Assembly (NCBI RefSeq): GCF_008330945.1
Contig: NZ_CP043488.1
Location: 1,488,001 to 1,552,000, forward strand
DNA from: Labrys sp. KNU-23
Lineage (GTDB): Bacteria > Pseudomonadota > Alphaproteobacteria > Rhizobiales > Labraceae
Direction of reading: 5' to 3'
DNA length: 64,000 nucleotides
Shown piece after piece: positions 37,745 to 47,368 of this stretch; the first letter of the stretch is position 1; each line of letters starts with the position of its first letter. Below the pieces are notes generated by a model. The model had not been told where the DNA came from. It was given only the letters and a program-made list of their open reading frames with translations, and did not search any database. A program made the position numbers and the translations under genes.

Positions 37745-38758
37745 TCAGCCCTGCGAGCGATCGCGCTGGAGCAAGACGGCGATGATGATGATGGCGCCCT
37801 GGAAAGCCCCGTTCAGATAGGGACTGACCAGACCGCTCAAATTGAGGATGTTGCTGATGAAGCCGAGGATCAGAACCCCGGCCACGGTTCCCCAGATGCG
37901 GCCAAATCCACCGCTCAGGCGGGTCCCGCCGATGATGACGGCAGCGATCGCCTCCAGTTCCCACATCAGACCGGTGGAAGGCGTGGTCGTGCCGAGACGC
38001 GGGATGTAGATCGCCGTTGCAGCCGCGACGGTCAGTCCCTGCACGACATAGGTCAGTATGCGAACCCGATCCACGGGAATGGCCGAGTAGACCGCGACCG
38101 GACGGCTCGAGCCGATGGCCGCAACGTGCCGGCCGAAGCGCGTGCGCCGAAGCACGATTTCCCCGACGATTGCCATCAGGGCGAACACGATGATCGGCAC
38201 GGAAATGCCGGCGATCTCGCCATAATAGATCGGACGTGATGCTGTCCGCAGGGAGAAATCCAGCGCGATCGAGCCGCCATCCGACAGCCAGGTCAGGATG
38301 GAGCGGAAAATACCCATGGCGCCCAGGGTCACGATGAAGGCTTCGACACGCCCTTTCACGATCATGACGCCGTTGAGCAATCCGGCGCAGCCCCCCAGGA
38401 AGAGTGCGCAGGCAATGCCAGCCGCCACCAGGCCCCAGCCGCCCCCCAACCATGGCAACCCGTGGTTCATGAACATGATCGTCAAGCCGGCCACGAGGCC
38501 GGACAGGGAGCCGACCGACAAATCGAGACCGCCGGCGGTGATCACGAATGTCGCTCCTATCGCGATGATGCCGATCAAGGCACTGCGCGTCAGCACATTC
38601 GACAGGTTCTCGGCCCCCAGAAAACTGCCGCTCATGGAGGCGCCCACGATCAGCAGCAGCGCGAGGGCCAGCAATGGTCCCGCCGCTTCCAATAGGCGCC
38701 GAGGCGACCAAACGAGCGCGCCGGCCCCCGCGGCGCTGGCCTTTGCGACATCAGACAT
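37745..38758 (-). CDS. CUT2 sugar ABC transporter permease (transporter 1)
   Basis: 337 aa from ATG 38758; its start overlaps the ATPase gene end by eight bases. RbsC-like permease with about eight to ten membrane segments and the family stretch FVITAGGLDLSVGSLSGLVA, followed by IIGGTRLSGGFGRIWGTVAG. It forms the inner-membrane channel of the transporter made by this operon. Confidence 0.9.
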   Translation of the reverse strand: MSDVAKASAAGAGALVWSPRRLLEAAGPLLALALLLIVGASMSGSFLGAENLSNVLTRSALIGIIAIGATFVITAGGLDLSVGSLSGLVAGLTIMFMNHGLPWLGGGWGLVAAGIACALFLGGCAGLLNGVMIVKGRVEAFIVTLGAMGIFRSILTWLSDGGSIALDFSLRTASRPIYYGEIAGISVPIIVFALMAIVGEIVLRRTRFGRHVAAIGSSRPVAVYSAIPVDRVRILTYVVQGLTVAAATAIYIPRLGTTTPSTGLMWELEAIAAVIIGGTRLSGGFGRIWGTVAGVLILGFISNILNLSGLVSPYLNGAFQGAIIIIAVLLQRDRSQG

Positions 38759-40247
38759 TGACTGCTTCCTCCCGAAGTCCCATCGCCAGACGGATGATCT
38801 CGTTTTCCTTGACGTCGGCCCCGGCCAGTTCGCCCGCAATGGCGCCGCCGCGCATCACGAGAACCCGATCGGCCAATCCGACGATTTCCTGCATTTCCGA
38901 AGAGATGACGACGACGGCCTTGCCGGCTTCCGCCAGGTCGGCGATGATCTGGTAGATCTGCTGCTTGGCGCCGATATCGACGCCGCGCGTCGGCTCGTCG
39001 AACACGATCAGATCGGGATCGGTGGCGAGTGTCTTTGCAATCAGGACCTTTTGCTGATTGCCGCCGCTGAGAGAGCCCGCGGCGATGTTCAAGCTGCCGG
39101 CGCGGATGTCGTAGACCCGCGCCGCGTCGACGAGATCCTGCTTTTCCGCCTTGAAATCGATCCAGGCGCCGCCGTCGATCGCGCCTTTGGTAAGGGCGAT
39201 GTTCTCGTCCAGTTTCTTGCCGAGCAGCAGCCCCTTGCCTTTTCGATCTTCGGTCAAATAGGCCAGTCTCATGCGCCACGCCTGGCGTGCCGACGGCAGT
39301 CTCGAAGGTTTTCCGGCGATCTTCAGCGAGCGGCAATTGGCGGAGCGCAGACCCAGAAGGGCTTCGAAGAGTTCGGTCCGTCCGGATCCGATGAGGCCGG
39401 ATATGCCGAGGACCTCGCCTCGGCGCACCTCGAACGTCGCGTTTCGCACAAGCGCCCTGTCCGAAAGTGCTTCCACCCGCAGGAGGATCTCGACCGTCTT
39501 TCGGTCGGCCTTCCTCGGATAGATCTCCGCCAGTGGGCGGCCGACCATCGCCTCGGCCATCTCCTCTTCAGAGATGCGCTCCGCCATTTCGATCCGGGCA
39601 ATCTGCCCGTCGCGCAACACGGCAACCCTGTCGGCGATCTGCTTGACCTCATCGAGGCGATGCGAGGTGAAAATCACCGAACCGCCGGCGCTTCGGAATT
39701 TGCGAAGCCTGGCAAACAGCTGTGCTGCCTCGCCGGCTGATAACACCGCCGTCGGCTCGTCCATGAGTATCAGCCTGGGATCACGGGCGAAGGCCTTGGC
39801 GAGCTCGATCATCTGCCAGGCGGAGACCGGCAATTCACTGAGCCGCGCCCGAGGTGACACCGCCGAGCCGAGTTCGGCCAGGATTGCGGCGGCGGATATC
39901 CTCATCGCCTTCACGTCGGTAAACAGGCCTCGTGTCAGCTCCCGCCCGAGGAAGATATTCTCCGCAACGGTCAGATGCGGCGCCAGGCAGAACTCCTGAT
40001 GCACCATCACGATCCCGGCCTGCTCGGCTTCGATCAGCGTTCCAGGCGCCGGACTATCCTTGAACTTGAGGGAACCGGCGCTTGGTCCGGCCAGCCCCGC
40101 AACAATGCGCATCAGGGTCGATTTGCCCGCACCATTTTCGCCGACCAGCGCGAGGACCTCACCGGGCGCGACGCTGAGTGTGATGTCCTTCAACACCTGG
40201 ACATCGCCATAGGACTTGGCGACCTCCTCCAATCTCAGGAGTGACAT
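38751..40247 (-). CDS. CUT2 sugar ABC transporter ATPase, two-domain (transporter 1)
   Basis: 498 aa RbsA-type protein with two nucleotide-binding domains. N-terminal domain: Walker A GENGAGKST and Walker B LILMDEPTAVLSAGEA. The C-terminal domain has a normal signature LSGGNQQKVLIAKTLA and DEPTRGVDIGAKQQ but a degenerate Walker A (GLIGSGRTELFEAL), as is usual for this family. First gene of the leftward transport operon; the promoter region upstream holds GCAAT-type palindromes. Confidence 0.92.
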   Translation of the reverse strand: MSLLRLEEVAKSYGDVQVLKDITLSVAPGEVLALVGENGAGKSTLMRIVAGLAGPSAGSLKFKDSPAPGTLIEAEQAGIVMVHQEFCLAPHLTVAENIFLGRELTRGLFTDVKAMRISAAAILAELGSAVSPRARLSELPVSAWQMIELAKAFARDPRLILMDEPTAVLSAGEAAQLFARLRKFRSAGGSVIFTSHRLDEVKQIADRVAVLRDGQIARIEMAERISEEEMAEAMVGRPLAEIYPRKADRKTVEILLRVEALSDRALVRNATFEVRRGEVLGISGLIGSGRTELFEALLGLRSANCRSLKIAGKPSRLPSARQAWRMRLAYLTEDRKGKGLLLGKKLDENIALTKGAIDGGAWIDFKAEKQDLVDAARVYDIRAGSLNIAAGSLSGGNQQKVLIAKTLATDPDLIVFDEPTRGVDIGAKQQIYQIIADLAEAGKAVVVISSEMQEIVGLADRVLVMRGGAIAGELAGADVKENEIIRLAMGLREEAVNV

Positions 40248-40442
40248 TTTCGCTGGTTCCCGCCCACGGAAATACTTAATGTTTGAATTGAGATTTTATC
40301 TCTATCTCACTGTTCAAGATTAAAAATCAAAGTAACGGAGAGGGAGGAAGTTTCCGGACCCACCGCATGCGTCCAGCCCATATGCCTTGTCCTGGCCAGC
40401 CATTACGTCCTCCCTCAGATGTTTGCGCAAAGAAAATTGCAA

Positions 40443-40675
40443 GCAATGAAAATTGTCAATGATCATTTCTCCATTGGGCGACATTTCGAGAGCCAACCGT
40501 GATGCAGCCCGACGATGGCGCCTGTGCCGAGACGCTACGGGCCGGGCAAGTTCGGCTGTCCGCCGCCGCCAGGGGGCGACGCCACAAGGGGCATCCCAAA
40601 ACTGTGATGGATGTTTCTCCGGAAATTCCGCATCAATTGTTGACAAAATGATAATTTTGCAATGATCATTGCCAA
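40443..40675. promoter_or_regulatory. Divergent control region with GCAAT-type palindromes (site set 1)
   Basis: Between the transporter 1 ATPase (start 40247) and the plus-strand dehydrogenase (40697). The perfect 14-base palindrome GCAATGATCATTGC lies at 40659-40672. Related sites: TTGACAAAATGATAATTTTGCAA (40640-40662), GCAATGAAAATTGTC (40443-40457) and GTCAATGATCATTTC (40455-40469). The same motif recurs at 46346 and 54424. Confidence 0.68.
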
Positions 40676-40696
40676 GACAAGATGGGAGGAACTTCC

Positions 40697-41704
40697 GTGC
40701 TCAGAATCGCTGTATTGGGTTGCGGGCGCATCGGACGGATGCATGCTGCGAATATAGCGGCGCACCCTCGGGCAAGGCTCGCAGGGGTCTTCGACGTTTC
40801 GAGGGAGGCCGCCATGGAGGTGGGGGCAAGGGAAGCCACCACCGTTTTTGAAACCGACGAGGACGTATTCGCTTCCGAAGGCGTCGATGCGGTGCTCATT
40901 GCCAGTTCCACGAGCACGCATGCCGACTACATCGAGAAGGCTGTGGCGGTTGGCAAACCCATCCTGTGCGAGAAGCCGATCGACCTCAGCCTGGAAAGAG
41001 TGGATCGCTGCGCCAGGACCATCGGCAGGACGTCCCTGCCCATCATGCTTGGCTTCGTCAGGCGTTTCGATCCCACGCACAGGGCTACGCGCGCCGCCAT
41101 CGTCAACGGCGACATCGGCGACCTGCACCAGATCGTCATCACCTCCCGGGACCCGGCAATGGCTCCAGCCGCCTATATGGAGGTCTCGGGCGGTATCTTC
41201 CGTGACATGACCATCCATGATTTCGACATGGCCCGCTTCCTGCTGGGGGAGGACCCCGAAACCGTCAGTGCCGTGGGGAGCCGGTTTGTGAACCCGCCGC
41301 TGATGGAGCGCTGCAACGACTGGGATACCGTTTCGGTGGTTCTCACCACCGCATCGGGGAAGCAATGCGTCATCCTGAACTCGCGGCAGGCGGTCTATGG
41401 TTATGACCAGCGTGTCGAAGTGTTCGGCAACAAGGGCATGGCGGTCTCGGAGAACCGGAGAACGCATGAGTCCGTGCGCTTCACCGGGGAGTTCACATCC
41501 CGCGGAGCGCCCTACCTCAACTTCTTCATCGAGCGCTATGCCGAGGCCTTCAATGCCGAGATCGGGGCGTTCGTCGACGCCGTCGAAACTGGCACGGCAC
41601 CGGAGGTGGGTTTCGAGGACGGTCGGCTGGCCCTCGTCCTGGCCGAGGCCGCCGGCCGATCCATCCGGGAGGGACGGCCGGTGAAGACGAGCGAGGTTAT
41701 CTGA
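40697..41704 (+). CDS. iolG: Gfo/Idh/MocA dehydrogenase, inositol 2-dehydrogenase-like (1)
   Basis: 335 aa from GTG 40697, five bases after GGGAGGAA; the ATG at 40682 precedes the Shine-Dalgarno. N-terminal Rossmann motif GCGRIGRMHAANIA, the EKP motif (CEKPIDLS) with the catalytic-region Lys, and the later IHDFDMARFLLG stretch with the His/Asp expected of inositol 2-dehydrogenases. It probably oxidises an inositol or related polyol to a ketone with NAD. It leads a plus-strand operon with an aldehyde dehydrogenase and an HpcH-type aldolase. Confidence 0.85.
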   Translation: MLRIAVLGCGRIGRMHAANIAAHPRARLAGVFDVSREAAMEVGAREATTVFETDEDVFASEGVDAVLIASSTSTHADYIEKAVAVGKPILCEKPIDLSLERVDRCARTIGRTSLPIMLGFVRRFDPTHRATRAAIVNGDIGDLHQIVITSRDPAMAPAAYMEVSGGIFRDMTIHDFDMARFLLGEDPETVSAVGSRFVNPPLMERCNDWDTVSVVLTTASGKQCVILNSRQAVYGYDQRVEVFGNKGMAVSENRRTHESVRFTGEFTSRGAPYLNFFIERYAEAFNAEIGAFVDAVETGTAPEVGFEDGRLALVLAEAAGRSIREGRPVKTSEVI

Positions 41705-41706
41705 AC

Positions 41707-43143
41707 ATGTACCAGGATTTCGGCCTTTTCATCGACGGCCAATGGCGCGAGGCGGCGGACAAGGCCCGCGCACCGGTCATCAGCCCGGTGCATGAACGCG
41801 TATTGGGCGAGGTGCCCCTCGCTACACGCTCGGATACGCAGGAAGCCCTTGAAAGCGCGGCAAGGGGGTTCGCGCTGTGGAAGTCCAAGACGGCATTCGA
41901 CCGTGCGGATGCCCTGCATCGCATTGCCGATGAAATGCTTCGCCGCAAGGACGAAGCCGTCCGCATGATTTCGAGTGAAACCGGCAAGCCTCTGGCGCAG
42001 GCCGAACGCGAATGGATCCTGGCCACCGACCAGTTCCGCTGGTACGCCGAGGAAGCACGCCGCATCTATGGCCGTGTCATCGAGAGTCGGGTGCCGGCGG
42101 GGCGTTTCGAAGTCCTGCACGAGCCCCTTGGCATCGCCGCCGCCTTCACGGCCTGGAACTTTCCCGCGGCACTGGTGGCCCGCAAGGTGGCACCGGCCCT
42201 AGCTGCCGGCTGTTCGATCATCGTCCGCCCGTCGAGCCAGACGCCGGGAACGGCCATGGTCATGGTCGACTGCACCAAGGCCGCCGGCATTCCGGCCGGC
42301 GTCGTCAGCCTTGTGGTCGGTCCGACCAGCACGACCTATGATCCCATCATGGCCTCCGCGGCGGTGCGCAAGGTCTCGCTGACCGGCTCGACGCGTGTCG
42401 GACAGCAGATGATCAGGGATGCCGCCGAGACGGTGAAGAAGGTCTCGATGGAGCTCGGCGGCAACGCGCCGCTCATCATCTATGACGATGCCGATCTCGA
42501 ATTGGCGCTCAACGTTTCGGTGCCGACCAAATACGCCAATGCCGGGCAAGTCTGCGTGACACCCGATCGCTTCTTCGTGCATGAAAGCCTGCATGACGCC
42601 TTCGTGGAAGGGTTCGTCGCCCGGGCCCGCGCCCTCAGGCTCGGGGATGGCCTCGACAGCGCAACGCAGATGGGACCTCTCATCAACGCCAGGCGCCGTG
42701 ATGAGATTGAATCCATCGTCGCCGACGCCGAAAAAGCCGGGGCCAGGCTGGCCACGGGAGGCCGAGCCCCCTCTTCCTTCAATGCCGGCTTCTTCTTCGA
42801 ACCGACGGTTCTCACCCATGTCGAGGACGGCATGCGCGTGTTCGCCGAGGAGAATTTCGGGCCGATCGCCGCCATAACATCCTTCTCGACGGATGACGAC
42901 GTCATCGCACGCGCCAATGCCAGCGACATGGGGCTGTCCGCCTATGCCTTCACGAGCAGCCCCAAGCGAGCCCGGCGCACCGTCACGGAGCTGAAGTCCG
43001 GCATGGTCGGCATCAACAGCTTCGCGCTCGCGGCCGCCGAGGCTCCTTTCGGCGGGACCAAATATTCGGGGATGGGCCGAGAGGGAGGCTTCGAGGGCAT
43101 TTCCGACTATCTCGACACCAAGCTGGCCCAGATCGTGTTTTGA
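41707..43143 (+). CDS. NAD(P)-dependent aldehyde dehydrogenase (succinate-semialdehyde dehydrogenase type)
   Basis: 478 aa, starts two bases after the dehydrogenase stop. Catalytic features: Glu in SMELGGNAPLIIYDD and Cys in YANAGQVCVTPDRF; also FTAWNFPAALVARKVAPALA and the C-terminal FGGTKYSGMGREGGFEGI. It groups with GabD-like enzymes. In this operon it should oxidise a semialdehyde produced by the aldolase that follows, such as tartronate, malonate or succinate semialdehyde; which one is not shown by the sequence. Confidence 0.88.
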   Translation: MYQDFGLFIDGQWREAADKARAPVISPVHERVLGEVPLATRSDTQEALESAARGFALWKSKTAFDRADALHRIADEMLRRKDEAVRMISSETGKPLAQAEREWILATDQFRWYAEEARRIYGRVIESRVPAGRFEVLHEPLGIAAAFTAWNFPAALVARKVAPALAAGCSIIVRPSSQTPGTAMVMVDCTKAAGIPAGVVSLVVGPTSTTYDPIMASAAVRKVSLTGSTRVGQQMIRDAAETVKKVSMELGGNAPLIIYDDADLELALNVSVPTKYANAGQVCVTPDRFFVHESLHDAFVEGFVARARALRLGDGLDSATQMGPLINARRRDEIESIVADAEKAGARLATGGRAPSSFNAGFFFEPTVLTHVEDGMRVFAEENFGPIAAITSFSTDDDVIARANASDMGLSAYAFTSSPKRARRTVTELKSGMVGINSFALAAAEAPFGGTKYSGMGREGGFEGISDYLDTKLAQIVF

Positions 43144-43153
43144 GGAGACACTC

Positions 43154-43969
43154 TTGATCAAGAACAAGCTGAAGCAGGCCTGGGCCGAGGGACGTCCCAC
43201 GATCAACGGATGGCTTTCGATCGGCAACCCGTTCACCGCGGAGATCATGGCCGCACAGGACTATGACAGCGTCACGGTCGACGTGCAGCATGGCGCCCTC
43301 GACTATTCCATGCTGCTGCCGATGTTTCAGGCCGTACGCGCTTCCGGCGTCGTTCCGATGGCCCGGGTACCCTGGCTCGAACCCGGCATCATCATGAAGG
43401 CGCTGGATGCCGGCGCCTATGGCATCATCTGCCCGATGGTGAACACGGCCAGGCAGGCCGCCGAATTCGTCAGCTATATGCGCTATCCCCCCCTCGGCCA
43501 GCGCAGCTTCGGGCCGACGCGCGCCAATTTTTCGGCAGGGGCAAACTATGCCGCCGAAGCCAATGACGAGATCCTCGCCTTCGCAATGGTCGAGACCGCC
43601 GAAGCCATGGCGAACCTGGAGGGGATCGCCGCCACGCCCGGGCTGGACGGCATCTATGTCGGGCCGGCCGACCTGACCTTCAGCCTGCATCAGGGGCGCC
43701 TGGCTCCGGCCTTCGACCGCGAGGAGCCGGAGATGATCGAGGCGCTGCAGACAATCGTCGCGGCGTGCCGGAAATCGGGCAAGAGCGTCGCCCTGCATTG
43801 CGGCACGCCCGACTATGCTACGCGCGCCATCGCGTGGGGTTTCGACATGACGACGGTATCGGGCGATTCACGATTGCTCGCGGCAGCCGCCCAGGCCAGC
43901 GTCACGCGTTTTCGGGAGCTCAACGGAAAGGCCGCGACCGCAACATCGACGGTGAAATCGGCCTATTGA
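43154..43969 (+). CDS. HpcH/HpaI-family class II aldolase
   Basis: 271 aa from a TTG start with GAGGAGA upstream. The pattern is that of 4-hydroxy-2-oxo-heptane-1,7-dioate and 2-keto-3-deoxy-sugar-acid aldolases: WLSIGNPFTAEIMAAQDYDS, VDVQHGALDY with the catalytic His, the metal-binding Glu in MVETAEAM and the Asp in GIYVGPADL. It cleaves a 2-oxo acid to pyruvate (or a hydroxypyruvate-like product) and an aldehyde. It follows an aldehyde dehydrogenase in the operon, so aldol cleavage and then oxidation is likely. Confidence 0.88.
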   Translation: MIKNKLKQAWAEGRPTINGWLSIGNPFTAEIMAAQDYDSVTVDVQHGALDYSMLLPMFQAVRASGVVPMARVPWLEPGIIMKALDAGAYGIICPMVNTARQAAEFVSYMRYPPLGQRSFGPTRANFSAGANYAAEANDEILAFAMVETAEAMANLEGIAATPGLDGIYVGPADLTFSLHQGRLAPAFDREEPEMIEALQTIVAACRKSGKSVALHCGTPDYATRAIAWGFDMTTVSGDSRLLAAAAQASVTRFRELNGKAATATSTVKSAY

Positions 43970-43983
43970 CCTTTCTCCGGAAG

Positions 43984-44019
43984 GCCGCATCGCCGGATTA
44001 CAGTTTTTGGCGATGCGGC
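43984..44019. terminator. Bidirectional stem-loop terminator between convergent operons
   Basis: GCCGCATCGCC and GGCGATGCGGC pair over 11 bases around a 14-base loop, 15 bases after the aldolase stop and 40 bases before the end of the convergent operon. Confidence 0.68.
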
Positions 44020-44059
44020 ATTCGGATAGAAGATCTCGCCTCGCCGGGTGCGGGCCGGA

Positions 44060-45061
44060 TCAGCCATAGAGCTTGGGAATGGGTATGGCAGAGATTTCCT
44101 CCCGGAGGCCCGACTTCAGCGATCGCAGCCCCGCTTCGGCCACGCGGGTGGCGGCATAGCCGTCCCAGGCACTCGCACCGTTGGGCTTGCCCGTCTTGAT
44201 CCCTTCGATCCATCCCTGCGCCTGCAGGCGATAGGCATCCTGGAAGCGCGGGCGCCAATCGAGGGGGTAGGCGGTGCCCTGCGACAAGGCGTGGTTCACG
44301 ACACCATGAACCGGCCGTTGCAGCTCGACCGTGCCCTTTTCGCATACGAGCTCGCCCCTGACATCGTAGCCATAGGCTGCGTCGTTGAACACTTCGATCG
44401 TCACCAGGCTGCCTCCGGCACTGTCCAGCACCAGGAAAACAGGAGCGCCCGGCGATTGGCCGGAGATGTTGGCGGGCCTGAATATGGAGATCGCGGTCAA
44501 TTCGCCGGCGAGCAGCCAACGGGCAATGTCGAATTCATGCACGGCCGAGTTGGCGATCGCCATGCCGCCGTCGAACCAGGGCGGTGCGGCGACATTGCGA
44601 TGAACGCAGTGAAACATCAGCGGCTTGCCGAGTTGGCCTGCCGCGAGGTGGTTCTTCATCGCCACATAGGATGGATCGTAGCGCCGCATATAGCCGACTT
44701 GTATGAAACGCCGGCCCACCGCGAGTTCGGCCTCGATCAGTTCGAGGCATTCCGGCGAAGTCGGGGCAAGCGGCTTCTCGCACAATACCGGCTTGCGCGC
44801 CGCCACGCAGGCGAGCGTCAACTCCTTATGGGTGGCATCCGGCGAGGCGATCAGGACGGCGTCCACTTGCGGATCTTCGATGAGCTGCCTGGGATCGGCG
44901 GCCAAATCGGCGGCGCCGACTTCGTCAGCAATCTGCCGCGCCCGCTCCTGATTGGCGTCGTAGATGCTGCGGATGGTCGCTCCCGCAACTTGCGCAGCGA
45001 TCGTGCGCGCATGATCGGCGCCCATCACACCGACGCCGACAATTCCCAGTCTGACAGTCAT
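44060..45061 (-). CDS. Gfo/Idh/MocA dehydrogenase, inositol 2-dehydrogenase-like (2)
   Basis: 333 aa, Shine-Dalgarno GGGAGG. Rossmann motif GVGVMGADHARTIA, EKP motif (CEKPLAPT), then YMRRYDPSYVAMKNHLAAG and SAVHEFDIARWLLAG, the active-site stretch of inositol 2-dehydrogenases (Asp and His). The paralogue at 40697 shares these features, so the two may act on different inositol isomers or positions. Second gene of a leftward pair with another family member. Confidence 0.85.
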   Translation of the reverse strand: MTVRLGIVGVGVMGADHARTIAAQVAGATIRSIYDANQERARQIADEVGAADLAADPRQLIEDPQVDAVLIASPDATHKELTLACVAARKPVLCEKPLAPTSPECLELIEAELAVGRRFIQVGYMRRYDPSYVAMKNHLAAGQLGKPLMFHCVHRNVAAPPWFDGGMAIANSAVHEFDIARWLLAGELTAISIFRPANISGQSPGAPVFLVLDSAGGSLVTIEVFNDAAYGYDVRGELVCEKGTVELQRPVHGVVNHALSQGTAYPLDWRPRFQDAYRLQAQGWIEGIKTGKPNGASAWDGYAATRVAEAGLRSLKSGLREEISAIPIPKLYG

Positions 45062-45094
45062 GCTTTCCCTCCCGGTACCGGATTCGGCCGGCTT

Positions 45095-46288
45095 CTACGC
45101 CAGCCCACACGGCGTCCAAGCGCCGCCCTTTTCATGAGACTCCGCCGCGGCATGGATGAAGCGCACGCCGCGGGCACCGTCCTGCGCGGTGGGAAATTCC
45201 AGCATTCCCTCCGGCAACGAACGGCCGACGGTTCTTGCCTCGATCGCCACCGCAAATTCGGTGTAGAGATTGGCCCAGGCATTGCTGAGCGCCTCGCCAT
45301 GTCCGCTCGGCAGCGTGGACATCTTCTCGATGGAAGGGAGCATCGCCCCCTCCTTGCCCCGGACGATCGTCTCGTCCGGCTGCCCGAGATAGCTGACCCG
45401 CAGATATTCCGGTTTTTCCTGGTCCCATTCGATGCCACCCCGATCCCCATAGACCCGGATACGCAGGGCGCAATAATTGCCCGGGGCGACCTGCGTGACC
45501 AGAAGCGTGCCGGGCGCCCCGCCGGCCAAGCGCACATTGATGAAGGCCGTGTCCTCCAACCCGCGCTCCGGGCCGCAAACATGCAGATCCGCCTTCAAGG
45601 CGACGATCTCTTCGCCCGTGACATAGCCAGCCAGATGAAAGGCATGCGTGCCGATGTCACTGATCGCGGATGCCTTTCCGACCTTGGCTGGATCCTGCCT
45701 CCACGGAACCTCGCCGCCATCCGGCTTCTTCTCCAGGCAGGACCATTCCTGGAAATACTCGACATGCACCTGGCGGATCCGCCCTATCCTGCCCGCCAGG
45801 ATCATGTGCCGCGCCTGCCTCACCATGGCGTGGAAGGCAAAGGCATACGTCACGCCGAAGATGAGCCCGGTGTCTTTCTGGAGAGCGACAAGGGCCCGGG
45901 CGTCTTCGACAGAGGTCGTCAGGGGTTTGTCGCAGATGACATTGATGCCCGCCTGCAGGAACGTGCAGGCGATCTCGTAATGGCTGTGATTGGGCGTGCA
46001 GATCGCAACCGCGTCGATGGAATCTGGACGAGCCGCCTCGCGCTCTGCCATGGCGTGATAGTCGTCATAGATGCGATCCTCGGCCAGGAACCAGTCGCGA
46101 CCGGATAGCCTTGCCTTTGCAGGATCTGTCGACAGGGCGCCCGCAACGATATCCCATCGATTGGAGAGACGAGCACCCGCAGCATGCCAGGCGCCCACCT
46201 GGCCACCCCGTCCGCCCCCGACAAATCCCAGTCTCAAGCGGCGATCCGGCGGGGAATAGGTATCGATCCGACATTGCTCGGCGTTCAT
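45095..46288 (-). CDS. Gfo/Idh/MocA family oxidoreductase (3)
   Basis: 397 aa from ATG 46288, with AGGAGAAG upstream; the in-frame ATG at 46342 has none. It starts MNAEQCRIDTYSPPDRRLRL, then the Rossmann motif GFVGGGRGGQVGAWH, the variant motif CDKPLTT in place of EKP, and a DIGTHAFHLAGYV stretch containing the catalytic-region His. It is longer than the IolG-like members and resembles the group that acts on sugars, inosose-like ketones or glycosides. It is the first gene of the pair that ends at 44060, divergent from transporter 2. Confidence 0.83.
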   Translation of the reverse strand: MNAEQCRIDTYSPPDRRLRLGFVGGGRGGQVGAWHAAGARLSNRWDIVAGALSTDPAKARLSGRDWFLAEDRIYDDYHAMAEREAARPDSIDAVAICTPNHSHYEIACTFLQAGINVICDKPLTTSVEDARALVALQKDTGLIFGVTYAFAFHAMVRQARHMILAGRIGRIRQVHVEYFQEWSCLEKKPDGGEVPWRQDPAKVGKASAISDIGTHAFHLAGYVTGEEIVALKADLHVCGPERGLEDTAFINVRLAGGAPGTLLVTQVAPGNYCALRIRVYGDRGGIEWDQEKPEYLRVSYLGQPDETIVRGKEGAMLPSIEKMSTLPSGHGEALSNAWANLYTEFAVAIEARTVGRSLPEGMLEFPTAQDGARGVRFIHAAAESHEKGGAWTPCGLA

Positions 46289-46345
46289 GCCTTCTCCTCC
46301 CAGGGGCGCGTTATTTGACGGAGACGCAGCGGTTTTTCGCATTTT

Positions 46346-46427
46346 GCAATGACTATTGCATATTTATAAAATTGTCAATTATTGCTTCAATATGGCCACG
46401 CCAACGCCAACCTGCAATAAGTGTTGC
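46346..46427. promoter_or_regulatory. Divergent control region with GCAAT-type palindromes (site set 2)
   Basis: Between the leftward dehydrogenase pair (start 46288) and transporter 2 (46621). GCAATGACTATTGC lies at 46346-46359 and GCAATAAGTGTTGC at 46414-46427, in an AT-rich stretch that also contains ATTGTCAATTATTGC. Same motif as at 40659 and 54424. Confidence 0.65.
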
Positions 46428-46620
46428 AATTTTAAAAATCATGAAATAGAAATTGCAAAACAATCAACCGGCCATCCCCGGACCATCTTCGGTTTCGGCA
46501 GATCCGTTCGCGATGGGACCGTCGATCCAGATAGTGATCGATATCGGCGCCTCCCCAGTGGCAACCTACGGTTGATGTGTCATGAATAGACAAACAAGAA
46601 AATAAACCAGGGAGCGAGGA

Positions 46621-47361
46621 ATGACACTGCTGCAGCTGAAGTCAGTCTCCAAGAGCTTCGGCGCCATCAAAGCACTGACGGACGTCGAATTGACGATTGG
46701 CAGAGCTGAAATCGTAGGCTTGATGGGTGACAACGGTGCCGGCAAGTCGACCCTGGTGAAATTGATCGCCGGCAACTTCCCGCCCACCTCTGGCGAAATC
46801 GTCCTCGATGATGAGATCGTGCATTTTCACAAGCCCGTCGAAGCTCGGGCCAAGGGCATCGAAGTCGTCTATCAGGACCTGGCGCTGTGCAACAATCTCT
46901 CGGCGGCGGCCAACGTCTTCCTCGGCCGGGAGATCAAGAAACGGGCGGGTCCTTTCCGCTGGCTCGATCATGGGGCGATGATCAAGAAAGCCGGTGAACT
47001 CTTCGGCGAACTGAAGTCCGAAACCCGGCCGCGTGACCTGGTCCGCCAGATGTCGGGCGGGCAGCGCCAGGCCGTCGCCATCGCACGCACCAGGCTGTCC
47101 CAGGCCAAGATCGTGCTGATGGACGAGCCGACCGCGGCGATCAGCGTCAGGCAGGTTGCCGAAGTGCTCGGGCTGATCCATCGCCTGCGCGACGCTGGTA
47201 TCAGCGTCGTACTGATCTCGCATCGAATGCCTGATGTCTTCGAGGTCTGCGATCGGGTGATCGTGATGCGACGTGGCCACAAGGTGGCCGACAAGCTCAT
47301 CGCCGCAACCTCGCCGGAGGAAGTTACGGGTCTCATCACTGGCGCAATCCATACGGCGTGA
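46621..47361 (+). CDS. CUT2 sugar ABC transporter ATPase, single-domain (transporter 2)
   Basis: 246 aa FrcA-like ATPase with one nucleotide-binding domain: Walker A GDNGAGKST, signature MSGGQRQAVAIAR, Walker B KIVLMDEPTAAISVRQ and the switch His in ISHRM. Single-domain ATPases of this type occur in alphaproteobacterial fructose and inositol transporters. Shine-Dalgarno GGGAGCGAGG. First gene of an ATPase-permease-binding protein operon. Confidence 0.9.
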   Translation: MTLLQLKSVSKSFGAIKALTDVELTIGRAEIVGLMGDNGAGKSTLVKLIAGNFPPTSGEIVLDDEIVHFHKPVEARAKGIEVVYQDLALCNNLSAAANVFLGREIKKRAGPFRWLDHGAMIKKAGELFGELKSETRPRDLVRQMSGGQRQAVAIARTRLSQAKIVLMDEPTAAISVRQVAEVLGLIHRLRDAGISVVLISHRMPDVFEVCDRVIVMRRGHKVADKLIAATSPEEVTGLITGAIHTA

Positions 47362-47368
47362 GGTCGCG

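Noticed and set aside
40621-40629. GGAAATTCC palindrome as an inositol-regulator site
   Set aside because: A single short palindrome that does not recur at the other promoters; the GCAAT-N4-ATTGC motif does.
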